Of a DNA stretch of 64,000 nt, positions 34,601 to 43,235 are shown piece by piece. The notes under the pieces were generated by a model. That model did not search any database. It worked only from the letters and a program-made list of their open reading frames with translations, and was not told where the DNA came from. This DNA is from Gillisella vitis (lineage in GTDB: Bacteria; Pseudomonadota; Alphaproteobacteria; Rhizobiales; Rhizobiaceae), in the NCBI GenBank assembly GCA_009744235.1, contig WPHV01000002.1, positions 1 to 64,000 of the forward strand. The letters are read 5' to 3'. The position numbers and the translations under genes are program-made. Each line of letters starts with the position of its first letter. Within the stretch, counting starts at the first letter, position 1.

Positions 34601-36970
34601 CCCGGCAGAGAACGGCCATGCCAGTGCCTGATCACCTATGTGTCATTCACGGAGAAAAAAAACGAGGCAGCAGCATCCTCAGATCGGCAAACTGGTTGGG
34701 AGGATGTATACGAGACTGCGCAGTTTCTTCGCAACCTTTCAAGGTGGGAGAGCCAACTCGACTTCCACCTTCAGGTGATCACTCGAAACGCTATGAGCGT
34801 CACGGATAGCGATGCCAAGGTCGAACCATCGCAGACGGCCATCTGGTCCCTTGGAGCTGTATTCGCAAATGAGCACCCCAGCATTTCGTGCTCGCTGATC
34901 GACCTGGATAGCTTGGGATGCAGGGATGCAATCAGCTTCCTGCTCAAGCAGGAGAAACACGGACAGTATGCGTTCCGCGGCGACCGCCGTTTCGAGGCCC
35001 GGTTGCAAGATTTCGAAGTGGCGGAAACACCGGCCACAGCAATTCGTAGTGACGGAACCTACCTAATTACCGGCGGGCTCGGTGGGATCGGAAAATCGAT
35101 CGCCCGATGGCTGGTTACGCTCGGAGCCGGAAAGATTGTCCTCGTCGGCAGAACAACAGGCGATGCCGCAAAACAACAGGACCTCGCATTACTGCGACGC
35201 ATCTCACCAGACATTCGGTTCGAGAGCGCCGATGTAACATCGAATGACGATATTGCGCGCGTAGTCGAGGCCATAGACGCTTCGGGTTTTCCTCTTCGAG
35301 GCATATTCCACGCCGCCGGCGTTACCGAGAGCGGCATGTTCCCTGAACTGTCCAGCGATTCTCTGGAACGGGCGTTGAGGCCCAAAGTTCAGGGGGCGAT
35401 GCTTCTGGACCGACATACCCGCGGGCACGACCTCGACTTCTTCGTATGCTTTTCCTCGCTGTCATCGATGCTTGGATTCAGAGGGCAAGCTGCGTATGTC
35501 GCGGCCAACGCCGCGATGGAAGGGGTTGTCACAAGACGCGTGCAGGAAGGGCTTCCGGCACTCGCACTATGCTGGGGACCATGGGAGGGCGAAGGAATGT
35601 CCTCGAACCTGACCGATACACACAGAGCACGATTGTCGGCGATGGGCGTAAGGTCATTCCCTCCCGAGGTCGGTTTGGCGAAACTGCACTCGCTGCTTGG
35701 CCACAGGGGCGTGCACGGCGCATTTCCAATCGACTGGACCATTTACCTCGCTCAGTTCGGGGGAGAAACACCGCCACTCTTCTCGAATCTTGGCGAGAAG
35801 GCGAATATCCGGCAAACGCCGAAGACTGAGGGCAAATTCAAGGATGATCTCGCCGCCGTTCCCGTCGAGGCGAGGCAACAGTTCATCGTCGCCGCCGTTT
35901 CGTCGATCGTGGCAAAGTCAATCGGATCGACGCCGGAAACGGTCCCGGCAGACGTTCCCATCAATCGGCTGGGTTTCGATTCACTCACTACCCTGGAACT
36001 GCGAAATGCATTGAAGGCCCTGGGGATCAACCTTCCGCTCGGCCCGCTGTTTGCGGGCGCCTCGATCAACGACATTGCACAGATTGTCTTTGATCAGGTC
36101 GAGGCAGACTCCCCTTTGAAGACAAGTGTCACCGCCGCGCCTGGTGCCGGTGAACCTCTTGTGGTCAAGAACAAAGGTGTCGATCCTCGACTAAAACTGG
36201 TCTGCTTCGCATATGCCGGCGGCGGCCCAGCCGTTTTCAACGGATGGGATGAAGCCTTCGGCTCCGACATCGAGGTGGCGGTCGTTCAGCTTCCGGGACG
36301 AGGCTCTCGTCTCAATGAAACTCCTTACACGACGATGAGCCAGCTTGTGAACGGTCTTGCACCCGCACTCGCAGAATATATCGACAGGCCATTTGCTTTT
36401 TTCGGGCACTGCATCGGAGGCGTGCAAGCCTTCGAGTTGACGCACCATTTGCATCAGGCAATTGGCATGTTGCCTGCTCATCTCTTCGTCGCGGGTTCGA
36501 GAGCGCCCCAGATCTACAATGAAGACCAGGCGGCGGTTGATGCTGCGCAATTTGGCGCCACGGCAGCCCGTGCCGGTGTTGCTACGGATCAGGATTTCAT
36601 CGAAATGCTTCAGGACGTGAATTTTGCGAACAACAGAGCATTGTTCAAAGATTCCGAGCTGCTGTCACTCATGTTGCCAGTGATAAAAGCCGACTATCAG
36701 CTAAACAATACCTATCGTTTTCAACCTAAACGACCGCTCGGCGTCCCGATTACCGCTCTGGGGGGACGGGCCGACCCATATACGACAGGTCAACATATTC
36801 TGGGCTGGCAGGCACATTCCGAAATGCGACTTGTCACCCAGTTTTTCCCCGGTGACCACTACTTCATGGAAACCCAAAGCGAACTCCTTATCGAAGTTGC
36901 CTCACGCACGCTTGCGGAGTTCCTGACCAAGATACGTAGATCGGATTTCAGGCTCATCTCTTCTCATTAA
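31685..36970 (+). CDS. Type I polyketide synthase, KS-AT-KR-ACP-TE
   Basis: A single-module 1761-aa megasynthase. KS (about 8-430): active Cys185 in QSACSTG, His in HGTGTPLGD and NIGHL. AT (about 530-820): GHSLGE with Ser629; the specificity box at 728-732 reads SFASH, which is neither HAFH (malonyl) nor YASH (methylmalonyl), so the extender is uncertain. KR (about 1120-1290): TGGLGGIG, catalytic Ser1258 and Tyr1271. There is no DH or ER. ACP: Ser1433 in GFDSLTT. TE (about 1510-1750): GHCIGG with Cys1576 where Ser is usual; DHYF supplies His. It would condense an incoming starter with one extender, reduce the ketone to an alcohol and release the chain. The likely starter is the aminoacyl group on the peptide synthetase at 38074. 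Confidence 0.93.
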   Translation: MEDDFQGNEIAIVGIACRFPGADTPQSFWQNLIAKRESIVQLSRPQLRQQGVPEAVLDSDDYVPAGAALENFDKFDAELFNMTAKEAVTTDPQHRLFLECAWEALQAAGELQRRDGLSVGVYGGAGPNTYLLQYHANENTGETNRYLDTASGFLTMLGNDKDYVCTRTSFKLDLRGPSLNVQSACSTGLLSVHLACQALQLGECDVALAGASSVLVPHGVGYLYQQGGIVSGDGRCRSFDASADGTVFASGVGVVALKRLDDAMTDRDFVYAVIRGSAANNDGADKASFGAPSVRGQADVVRQALLNAGVSPGSVSYIETHGTGTPLGDPIEIRALSDVFGGSNAEPGSCALGAVKTNIGHLSAAAGIAGLIKAALSLRHKMIAPTLHFETLNPEISFDGTPFFINTDSLDWASEGPRRAGVTSLGVGGTNVHVVLQEAPPRKASDEPAIASRPEVLTLSAHSVPALRDLATRYRDFLRSSENAKLQDIAYSANTGLADLPYRCAIVAADHRDMAEQLDNLSKTVGNIAETVSGKIAFLFSGHGAHYVGMGRTLYKSEPVFRRWIESSAPLVEQACGVNLIDVLFPANPADTLIDQPRYAQPALLAFEYALAQLWLSRGLQPDVLIGHSLGEYTAACLAGLFEFPDALRLVATRSRLMQEAEPAGWMLAVALSAEDTTRLIADLGGDLWIAAINAPNSVVISGTSTNIMALRHHLTIRDISNSIVNTSFASHCPLMEPILPEFTAVAKTVAFSSAKIPIITNVSGIASPNEMACAQYWCDHLRKPVLFAQSVDAALQLGVRIFLEIGPRPVLANLGKLCSSDRPDADAITWVAALSDAADDEKQDVTALAELYRGGAKISWRHLYKSRKLSRVELPTYPFQRRRFWPTPEAPKEPWFHQTVWTEDKGNIPTSGNVPDILLICSPRRCAADDLVSCLEQKIIQDKEISDGHRPIVIYVEDMKLDEIQRLVRNTPGRERPCQCLITYVSFTEKKNEAAASSDRQTGWEDVYETAQFLRNLSRWESQLDFHLQVITRNAMSVTDSDAKVEPSQTAIWSLGAVFANEHPSISCSLIDLDSLGCRDAISFLLKQEKHGQYAFRGDRRFEARLQDFEVAETPATAIRSDGTYLITGGLGGIGKSIARWLVTLGAGKIVLVGRTTGDAAKQQDLALLRRISPDIRFESADVTSNDDIARVVEAIDASGFPLRGIFHAAGVTESGMFPELSSDSLERALRPKVQGAMLLDRHTRGHDLDFFVCFSSLSSMLGFRGQAAYVAANAAMEGVVTRRVQEGLPALALCWGPWEGEGMSSNLTDTHRARLSAMGVRSFPPEVGLAKLHSLLGHRGVHGAFPIDWTIYLAQFGGETPPLFSNLGEKANIRQTPKTEGKFKDDLAAVPVEARQQFIVAAVSSIVAKSIGSTPETVPADVPINRLGFDSLTTLELRNALKALGINLPLGPLFAGASINDIAQIVFDQVEADSPLKTSVTAAPGAGEPLVVKNKGVDPRLKLVCFAYAGGGPAVFNGWDEAFGSDIEVAVVQLPGRGSRLNETPYTTMSQLVNGLAPALAEYIDRPFAFFGHCIGGVQAFELTHHLHQAIGMLPAHLFVAGSRAPQIYNEDQAAVDAAQFGATAARAGVATDQDFIEMLQDVNFANNRALFKDSELLSLMLPVIKADYQLNNTYRFQPKRPLGVPITALGGRADPYTTGQHILGWQAHSEMRLVTQFFPGDHYFMETQSELLIEVASRTLAEFLTKIRRSDFRLISSH

Positions 36971-36990
36971 AGTTATTCCCGGAGATCACC

Positions 36991-38046
36991 ATGTGTTTGA
37001 CAATGAAGACCCGAATTCAAGCCACCGTTCTGGCGATCAGTATGAGTTGCGTTCCGTTTCTCAAAGACGCCCGTGCGCAAACCATCGAGAAACCCATCAC
37101 ATTTTACGATGGCGGTTGGGAAAATATCCAGATCAGCAACGCGATCGCCATTTACATAGTCAAACACGGGTTCGAGCGTGACGCAGTGGATGTCGATTCC
37201 AATGTCCCGAAAATGCAGGAGGCCATGCAGAACGGGACGATGGACGTCAACCTCGAAATGTACAACAACCTTATGGCTGAGTGGGTAAATGCGCAGGTTG
37301 CGGCCGGTTCCATTCTTGAACTCGGTCAGACCTATGAGAGTGCATCCCAGGGCTTTTACGTTCCCACCTACGTCATCAAGGGCGATCCCGCTCGTGACAT
37401 CAAGGCAATCGCGCCTGACCTCAAAGGTGTTTCGGATATTACCCGCTATGCCGAAGCGTTCAGACAAGCCAATCCCAACAAGGAGGCGATGCTCGTGAAT
37501 TGCATTCCGGGATGGGCATGCCGTGAAATAAACCTCATCAAGCTTGCTACCTACGGCCTGGACAAGGAACTCAAGTCGATCGAGCCCACCAACGAGAATG
37601 AGCTGAACGAAATCATTCTGAAGGAATACGAGGCAGGCCGTCCTTTCATCACATATTACTGGGCGCCCAGTGCTATGCCAAGCATGATCGACCTGACGCT
37701 TGTCGAGGAGCCGCCTTATGACGCGGCCTGCTGGGCCTCAATCGAAAAAATCCTGACGCCCTTTCAGCCAGGAGTACCAGCGGAACGGGCCTGCGCCTAC
37801 GAAACGATACCGATCCTGAAATATGTGACTAAGAAGATGGCCACGGAAAACCCTGACATCACGAGTTTCTTGCGCACGATGTTTATCGGCACACAAACGA
37901 TGGGTGAACTGGCTGCCTATATGCACCAGCAGAAAGCCAGTCCGGAAGAAACTGCACTCCATTTTCTGAAGAGTTATCGGGGGCAATGGGAAAAATGGGT
38001 GGCTGAATCCGTCGAAACGCGGGTTTTCAAATCCCTGAGCGAATAG
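36991..38046 (+). CDS. Glycine betaine/choline-type ABC substrate-binding protein (OpuAC family)
   Basis: A 351-aa secreted protein with a signal peptide ending ...KDARA/QT. Family hallmarks: YDGGWENIQ (Trp aligned with a cation-pi Trp of choline/betaine binders such as ChoX), NCIPGWACREI and ITYYWAPSA. The aromatic residues suit a quaternary or methylated ammonium headgroup. GGAG eight bases upstream supports the start. It lies 20 bases after the PKS and 27 before the peptide synthetase, so it is part of the biosynthetic operon, yet no permease or ATPase gene accompanies it. It may capture the pathway product, a precursor such as betaine, or act with a transporter encoded elsewhere. Confidence 0.88.
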   Translation: MCLTMKTRIQATVLAISMSCVPFLKDARAQTIEKPITFYDGGWENIQISNAIAIYIVKHGFERDAVDVDSNVPKMQEAMQNGTMDVNLEMYNNLMAEWVNAQVAAGSILELGQTYESASQGFYVPTYVIKGDPARDIKAIAPDLKGVSDITRYAEAFRQANPNKEAMLVNCIPGWACREINLIKLATYGLDKELKSIEPTNENELNEIILKEYEAGRPFITYYWAPSAMPSMIDLTLVEEPPYDAACWASIEKILTPFQPGVPAERACAYETIPILKYVTKKMATENPDITSFLRTMFIGTQTMGELAAYMHQQKASPEETALHFLKSYRGQWEKWVAESVETRVFKSLSE

Positions 38047-38073
38047 TCCGGGGATGCCATGAGGGAAAAACGA

Positions 38074-41000
38074 ATGAGCGACCTGTGCTTCATCGACAGA
38101 ATTCATGACGCCGATCTAGAAAATCCCGATGCGGCTGCGATCGTTTTTCACGGAAAAGCCTCCAGTTACCGTGACCTTGCCAAACGCGCATCGGCACTCT
38201 CGGCAACCTTTCACGCAACAGGGCTCTCAATCGGGTGCCGGGTCGGGATTCATCTGCGGCGATCGCCGGACCTCATTGCCACCTTGCTGGCCGTTCTCAA
38301 ACTCGGGGCGACCTTTGTCCCCTTGCCCATCGACTCCCCCGTCGAAAGGAACAAGCTTGTTGCTGAAATGGCGGATCTGCACTTCCTTGTCGTTGATGAC
38401 AAAAACTCTGGCAGCTTTCCGGCGCGGACACGCATCCCGCTCGACGGCATCAACACCAACGGCTTGTCGTCTCCTCCAGCATTAGAGATCGATGACGATA
38501 CGCTGGCCTATATAATGTTTACATCCGGATCGACTGGTCGCCCCAAAGGCGTGATGGTCCGCCGCCGGAACGTTTCTTACTTCCTCGGTGCGGTGGAACA
38601 GCTCATCCGGTTTCGCGAATGGCGCAAAATGCTGGCCGCCACAACGTTCGGATTCGACATATCCATTCTCGAATTGCTACTTCCACTAGCCCACGGGGGA
38701 ACCATCCTGCTTGCAGACGATCATGAATCGAAAAGCAGCGAAGAACTTATCCGCCTTGGTGCGGCGCAAGGGCGATGCCTGGTACAGGCAACGCCGACAA
38801 TGTGGCGGATGATCGTCTCGTCCGGATGGTTTGAGGAAAGCGAGATCGGTGCACTTTGCGGAGGAGAGGCTCTTCCATTCGATCTGGCCCGTAAGCTCCA
38901 CGATCATGCCGCCATCGCATGGAATCTTTACGGACCAACGGAAACGACGATCTGGTCGTTTGGCCACCGCCTTTCACCGGAAGATTTTACCGATCCTGCC
39001 AGGTCCGTGTCGATTGGTCGTCCCCTCGAAGGTACTGGTTACGCTATCGACACCACAGAGCCGGACGGAAGAATCGGAGAACTTCGCATTGCCGGCCCTG
39101 GAGTCGCTGCCGGATATTTTCGGCGTCCTGATCTCGATGCAGACCGGTTCGTTGCGTCAGCAACCGGAGGCACTCTCGAATATCGAACTGGAGATATGGT
39201 TGAGGAGCGCTCGGATGGAACTTTGGGATATGTCGGAAGGAAAGATCGACAGGTTAAGCTCAACGGCTTCCGTATCGAGCCGGGCGAAATTGAACACGTC
39301 CTCAATGCCTTACCCGGCGTTGCTCAATCCGCGATAAAATTGGCCGAAGATAACCGGGCCAACAAGCGCCTCGTAGCCTACGTCGTCTCGAATGAGGCAA
39401 TACAAGACACGCAGGCCCTCGAAAACTGGGGATCGGTATGGGACGCCTCATACACTCTACAGCGGGGATCTGGTTTAGCTGAGGAAACGGGATACACATC
39501 CTCCTTCACAGGTAAGCCAATCGAAGAGGAGGCGGTTAGAGCCTGGGCAAGCGCTACTGCAGACCGTGTTCTTCAATCATCTGTGGACAGCGTGCTTGAC
39601 GTAGGATGCGGTGTCGGATTGCTTGGCGAGTACTTACTGAATACTGGCGTGTCAAACTATCATGGATGCGATCTGTCTGGCGCTGCCATAGAGGCGGCGC
39701 ACGGTCGATTAACCGACCGCATCGGATCATCGCAGCGATGGACATTGAGTTGTGTGCCGGCACATGATCTCCGTGCGAACATGTCCAAGCCTGTTGATTT
39801 GGTGGTACTGAATTCGGTCGTCCAGTATTTCCCCGACAAAAGCTACCTGTCGCTCGTTCTGAGCGAAGCCGTCGATGCGTGCAGGACCGGCGGGAAAATC
39901 ATAATCGGTGATATCCCTGCCGTCTCCCTCAGGCCCAGTATAGCAGCCGAAATGCGGCTTGCGCATCCTAAGCTGTCGGATGAAGTTTTCGCCAGCCGGG
40001 CGAACGAAATCGGCCGGGGGGAATTATGGCTCGACCCTGCTGAAATTGATAATATCGTCCGGAAGATGAAGCGTGTTGCTGCAGTCGAGATCGACTTACG
40101 TCTCGGCGATGGCGAAGACGAAATGACTCGCTTTCGCTACGACGTGATCTTGCATCTTGATACCGACGATCGCAAGCGTGACGACAGTGGAGAAGTGTTC
40201 AAATTTGATGAGCTTGCGTCAAGCGGCATCCGGCTGTCACAATGGCTTGCTTCCGCCCCAGGCTCATTCATACTGAAAAACATTCCCAATCGTCGTCTTC
40301 GCGCAAATCTGCCACCTTCAAACAACAAAATCTATGATGGGATTGCCAGTGACATTTCATATGTGGCCGCCGATTTTGGCCCTCATGAGATCCGGACCTG
40401 GGCGAATGAGAATCACCGTTCTGTTTGCATCAGATGGAGCGAACCTGTTTCGGGCGCGAAGATCGATATAGCCGTTACATCTCACGGCAGCGTTTCAACT
40501 GCATTTGAGAGCCCACGCCAGTCCCTGACCGACGAGAAGGATATAACACCGTTTAAGTGGTACGTCGACCGCGCACGCGACGAGAAATTTCGGGCGGCGC
40601 TCCTGGCCAGCCTTCCCCAATATATGGTCCCCTCGACATTCGTTTACCTTTCTCGGATGCCGCTCACCCACAACGGAAAGGTCGACTACTCGGCGCTACC
40701 GGTTAGCCTTTCTCCAACACCAATAAAAGCAACAAAGGAAATCACCGGAAGTGCGCGCGATCGTATCGCGTCCGTTTGGTCTTCCATCCTTGATGTTCCA
40801 GATCCGCCGCTGGATCGACCGTTTCTCGCTGCGGGTGGATCCTCGATTTTGGTGACTGAACTTGCGCGGCAGCTCTCAAGTATGTTCGGTGTGAAAATTC
40901 CGATCGTCGATTTCTTTGTCCATACCACTGTCACGTCGCAAGCCGCCCACATAGAGGGTTTGGTGAGTGGTACAACAGCCGGATCGCCACCTGAAGCAAA

Positions 41001-41085
41001 TATTCATTTGCTAGCGCAAGCGGAGAGGCGTCACCAAGCCCTGGCTAAAGCCAGGTCGCGACGCAACGCCATCCACGAGGAATAG
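38074..41085 (+). CDS. Non-ribosomal peptide synthetase, A-NMT-PCP (predicted glycine, N-methylating)
   Basis: A 1003-aa single module without condensation domain. Adenylation core: FTSGSTGRPKG (about 149), FGFDISIL (Asp195 = position 235 of GrsA), NLYGPTETT, YRTGDMV, GRKDRQVKLNGFRIE. Aligning to GrsA gives the specificity code D-I-L-Q-L-G-L-I-W-K, which I recall as a glycine code. An N-methyltransferase (about 450-720) is inserted before the last A-domain motif: VLDVGCGVG (SAM site) and LNSVVQYFP, typical of NRPS N-methyltransferases. LTHNGKVDYSALP then completes the A domain. PCP: AAGGSSIL with Ser924. It should load glycine, methylate its amine to sarcosine or beyond, and pass it to the PKS. 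Start 38074 follows GAGGG by eight bases. Confidence 0.92.
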   Translation: MSDLCFIDRIHDADLENPDAAAIVFHGKASSYRDLAKRASALSATFHATGLSIGCRVGIHLRRSPDLIATLLAVLKLGATFVPLPIDSPVERNKLVAEMADLHFLVVDDKNSGSFPARTRIPLDGINTNGLSSPPALEIDDDTLAYIMFTSGSTGRPKGVMVRRRNVSYFLGAVEQLIRFREWRKMLAATTFGFDISILELLLPLAHGGTILLADDHESKSSEELIRLGAAQGRCLVQATPTMWRMIVSSGWFEESEIGALCGGEALPFDLARKLHDHAAIAWNLYGPTETTIWSFGHRLSPEDFTDPARSVSIGRPLEGTGYAIDTTEPDGRIGELRIAGPGVAAGYFRRPDLDADRFVASATGGTLEYRTGDMVEERSDGTLGYVGRKDRQVKLNGFRIEPGEIEHVLNALPGVAQSAIKLAEDNRANKRLVAYVVSNEAIQDTQALENWGSVWDASYTLQRGSGLAEETGYTSSFTGKPIEEEAVRAWASATADRVLQSSVDSVLDVGCGVGLLGEYLLNTGVSNYHGCDLSGAAIEAAHGRLTDRIGSSQRWTLSCVPAHDLRANMSKPVDLVVLNSVVQYFPDKSYLSLVLSEAVDACRTGGKIIIGDIPAVSLRPSIAAEMRLAHPKLSDEVFASRANEIGRGELWLDPAEIDNIVRKMKRVAAVEIDLRLGDGEDEMTRFRYDVILHLDTDDRKRDDSGEVFKFDELASSGIRLSQWLASAPGSFILKNIPNRRLRANLPPSNNKIYDGIASDISYVAADFGPHEIRTWANENHRSVCIRWSEPVSGAKIDIAVTSHGSVSTAFESPRQSLTDEKDITPFKWYVDRARDEKFRAALLASLPQYMVPSTFVYLSRMPLTHNGKVDYSALPVSLSPTPIKATKEITGSARDRIASVWSSILDVPDPPLDRPFLAAGGSSILVTELARQLSSMFGVKIPIVDFFVHTTVTSQAAHIEGLVSGTTAGSPPEANIHLLAQAERRHQALAKARSRRNAIHEE

Positions 41086-41175
41086 TTCAACCGGGCCTGT
41101 CGCAAATTTCTGCGCTTAACGGTATGTTGCCCATCGGGAGAGAAATTCCCGCTCCAGATGTTGTGGAGCGTAGCG

Positions 41176-42053
41176 ATGATTGTGAATACGATTACCCAAA
41201 AACTGAAGCGTCAATCGAAGGATGATTTCAAAGGCAGGCATTTCGAGGCATGGCTGATCGTTCAAGCGATCACCTGGTATTTAATACCAAGTCTCTGACA
41301 TGCTCACGCATCCTCGACTTAAAAAATTTCGAATATCTCAAATGCATCAAGGGCTTGAGATATTCGAAAGTGGTATACGAAGAGTCATTTTCAATGACTC
41401 TTCGTATAAGATATCCGCTGAGCTATCGAGATCTCGAAGAAATGTTCGAAGAGTGCGGCTTCGAGGTCATCACCGCACCATTCAACCGGTGGGTATTGGC
41501 TTGCGCGCCTGTCATCGAGACGCGTCTTCGCCAGTTCCGCCGGCCGCATTGCGGATCGGTTCGGATTGACGAGACCTACGTCAAGATCCGCGGCAAATGG
41601 CGCTATCTGTACCGAGCCATCGATAAGCATGGCAACCCGGTGGATTTCCTGCTGACCGCAAAGCGTGATCTGGACGCCGCCAAGCGGTTCTTCTGCAAGA
41701 TGCTGAAAGATCAGCCCTTGTTGTCGCCGAATAAGATCGGCACAGATGGTGCCAATACCTTCCCCTCGGCGATCAAAGCGTCGGTTGAAGACGGGCTTCT
41801 AAATCCCGATCCCGTCCATTATGTCACCAAGCATCTTCAACAAGGCATTGAGAGCGACCATTTCCGTGTGAAGAAGAACATGCCGAAGATCGACGGCTTC
41901 CAATCTTTCAACACGGCGCGGCGAAGGATTGCCGGTTTCGAGGCAATGCTGTGGTTGAGGAAAGGCTTCGGCTTTTCCAGCGGCTGGACAGTTAACGATC
42001 AGAATGATCTGGTTGCGCGTCTCTTTGGACTTACAAAGGTTAACAAAACATGA
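41176..42053 (+). pseudogene. IS6-family transposase disrupted by palindromic insertion
   Basis: The N terminus (MIVNTITQKLKRQSKDD then GRHFEAWLIVQAITWY) is separated from the rest (RYPLSYRDLEEMFEE onward) by about 120 inserted bases with stops. The downstream part is complete: RIDETYVKIRG (Asp), IGTDGANTF (Asp) and IESDHFRVKK (Glu). Without the insertion the protein would be about 250 residues. Confidence 0.82.
41283..41407. repeat. Double-hairpin palindromic insertion inside a transposase gene
   Basis: Two perfect hairpins: 15-bp arms at 41327-41341 and 41355-41369 (core TTCGAATATCTCAA, 13-base loop) and 15-bp arms at 41375-41389 and 41393-41407 (core GAAGAGTCATT, 3-base loop). The left boundary falls in TGGTATTTAATACCA, itself a palindrome. 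It has no reading frame. It resembles a small non-autonomous REP/RIME-like element that jumped into the IS. Confidence 0.75.
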
Positions 42054-42107
42054 AAGTGGCATCGTTCAAGGGATAGCCCCGACCTCTGTGGAGGTGTGCG
42101 ACAAGCC

Positions 42108-42203
42108 CCGTGGCGCTGCTCGCCCAGAATCTCAAAAGTCAGACCGCTTGACGAAGTAGGTTGGGGAATTTCATTGCTATTTGAAATCTTTGCAACAGAG
42201 CCC
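42108..42203 (+). mobile_element. IS6-family type 3 end fragment
   Basis: Reverse complement of the 9919 and 51773 element ends: it runs from the GCTCGCCCAGAATCTC region to the terminal repeat TTTGCAACAGAGCC at 42190-42203. The rest of the element is missing. Confidence 0.8.
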
Positions 42204-42327
42204 TTAAAAGAACGCTTGCTTGTGGGAACCCGAAATCCGCTCAATGCAAAGCCTCGACGGCAGCGACCAAATAAACGGCCTATCAAAGACCAAATGATGA
42301 CCTGTAGCTGAGCGCTGCACCGATGCG
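42204..42327 (+). mobile_element. IS5-family (IS903-like) 3'-end fragment
   Basis: It matches the last transposase codons and end of the element at 26232-27361 and the fragments at 56987 and 58319 (AACCCGAAATCCGCTCAAT, GACCAAATAAACGGCC), ending near GCACCGATGCG, a mutated terminal repeat. It is fused directly to the IS6 fragment. Confidence 0.65.
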
Positions 42328-42356
42328 TCTCGCAATCAGATGAATGTCAAGGGTCA

Positions 42357-43235
42357 TTAGATCTGTATATTTTTTAAGTAGTCAATTAACAATCGTTGGC
42401 GTAGAGAATACCTATGAGCATAAGGCCAAACCGCATGTATTGGCACCCTGGTATCTGTAATTTGATCGTCAAGGATCGTACAAAGTTCGCCCGTTTCCAG
42501 ATGCATATTGATGGAAACAGCCGGTAAATAGGCTATTCCAGCACCTTTAACCGCAAGTTTTATACGAGTATCAATGTCATTGCATATAATTGAATGAGGA
42601 AGATCAAGTGAGCGCTTGCTTGCAAGCGGCCAAGGTTGAATTAAGCCTGAGTTTTTTGAGCGATAGTGTATCAGTTTGTGTGATAATAAATCATCTTCAT
42701 TTACAATATTACCAAAATTACTTAAATAAATTGGACTTGCTACAATAACATTGACCATATCTCCTATTTGATGGCAGCGAACATTTCCATCTTGTTTGTG
42801 ACCTATACGGAGAGCTGCATCAAAATTTTCGCCAACGAGATCAACAAATCTATCGGAAAAATCAAATTCGATGTCGATATTTTTGTATTTTTCTAAGAAA
42901 CCATAAAGTTTATCAATAAATAAATTTGGCACCGGAGCTATGCTAATTCTAATTTTTCCATTCGGCTCCTGATTGGCAGAGTGCATTGCATTCTGCATCT
43001 CTTCAATCTCCTCAACGATCCGCAATGCGTGACCGAGAAAACGCTCCCCGTCATACGTTAACGAAATCCGCCTGGTGTTGCGTTGCAGCAATTGCGTCCC
43101 AACTGAGCTTTCAAGGCTTGTTACACGCTTCCCGACTGCGGACGCACTTAACCCCAATGCGCGACCTGCCGAGACAAAACTCCCCATTTGAGCGACTTTC
43201 ACGAACACCGAAATTGCCGAGAGAGACTCTATCAT
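42357..43235 (-). CDS. LysR-family regulator of the cyclitol operon (by position)
   Basis: A 292-aa LysR protein, CrgA/AaeR-like: helix-turn-helix FVKVAQMGSFVSAGRALGLSASAVGKRV, then the effector domain. The DNA is distinctly A/T-richer than most of the window, as is the 5' end of the divergent cyclase gene, pointing to joint acquisition by transfer. It is separated by about 240 bases from the cyclase start and, in the usual LysR arrangement, should regulate the 43474-48431 operon. Confidence 0.88.
   Translation of the reverse strand: MIESLSAISVFVKVAQMGSFVSAGRALGLSASAVGKRVTSLESSVGTQLLQRNTRRISLTYDGERFLGHALRIVEEIEEMQNAMHSANQEPNGKIRISIAPVPNLFIDKLYGFLEKYKNIDIEFDFSDRFVDLVGENFDAALRIGHKQDGNVRCHQIGDMVNVIVASPIYLSNFGNIVNEDDLLSHKLIHYRSKNSGLIQPWPLASKRSLDLPHSIICNDIDTRIKLAVKGAGIAYLPAVSINMHLETGELCTILDDQITDTRVPIHAVWPYAHRYSLRQRLLIDYLKNIQI

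Larger units (their letters stand above)
41094..42107 (+). mobile_element. IS6-family element, type 5, carrying an inserted double hairpin
   Basis: Ends GGCCTGTCGCAAA (41094) and, inverted, GGCTTGTCGCACA (to 42107), 11 of 13 matching. It is about 120 bases longer than expected because of the insertion at about 41283-41407. It starts only eight bases after the peptide synthetase stop, so any further biosynthetic genes may have been displaced. Confidence 0.8.

Noticed and set aside
38059..38073. Earlier start codon for the peptide synthetase
   Set aside because: The ribosome site GAGGG lies after this ATG and is well spaced for ATG 38074.
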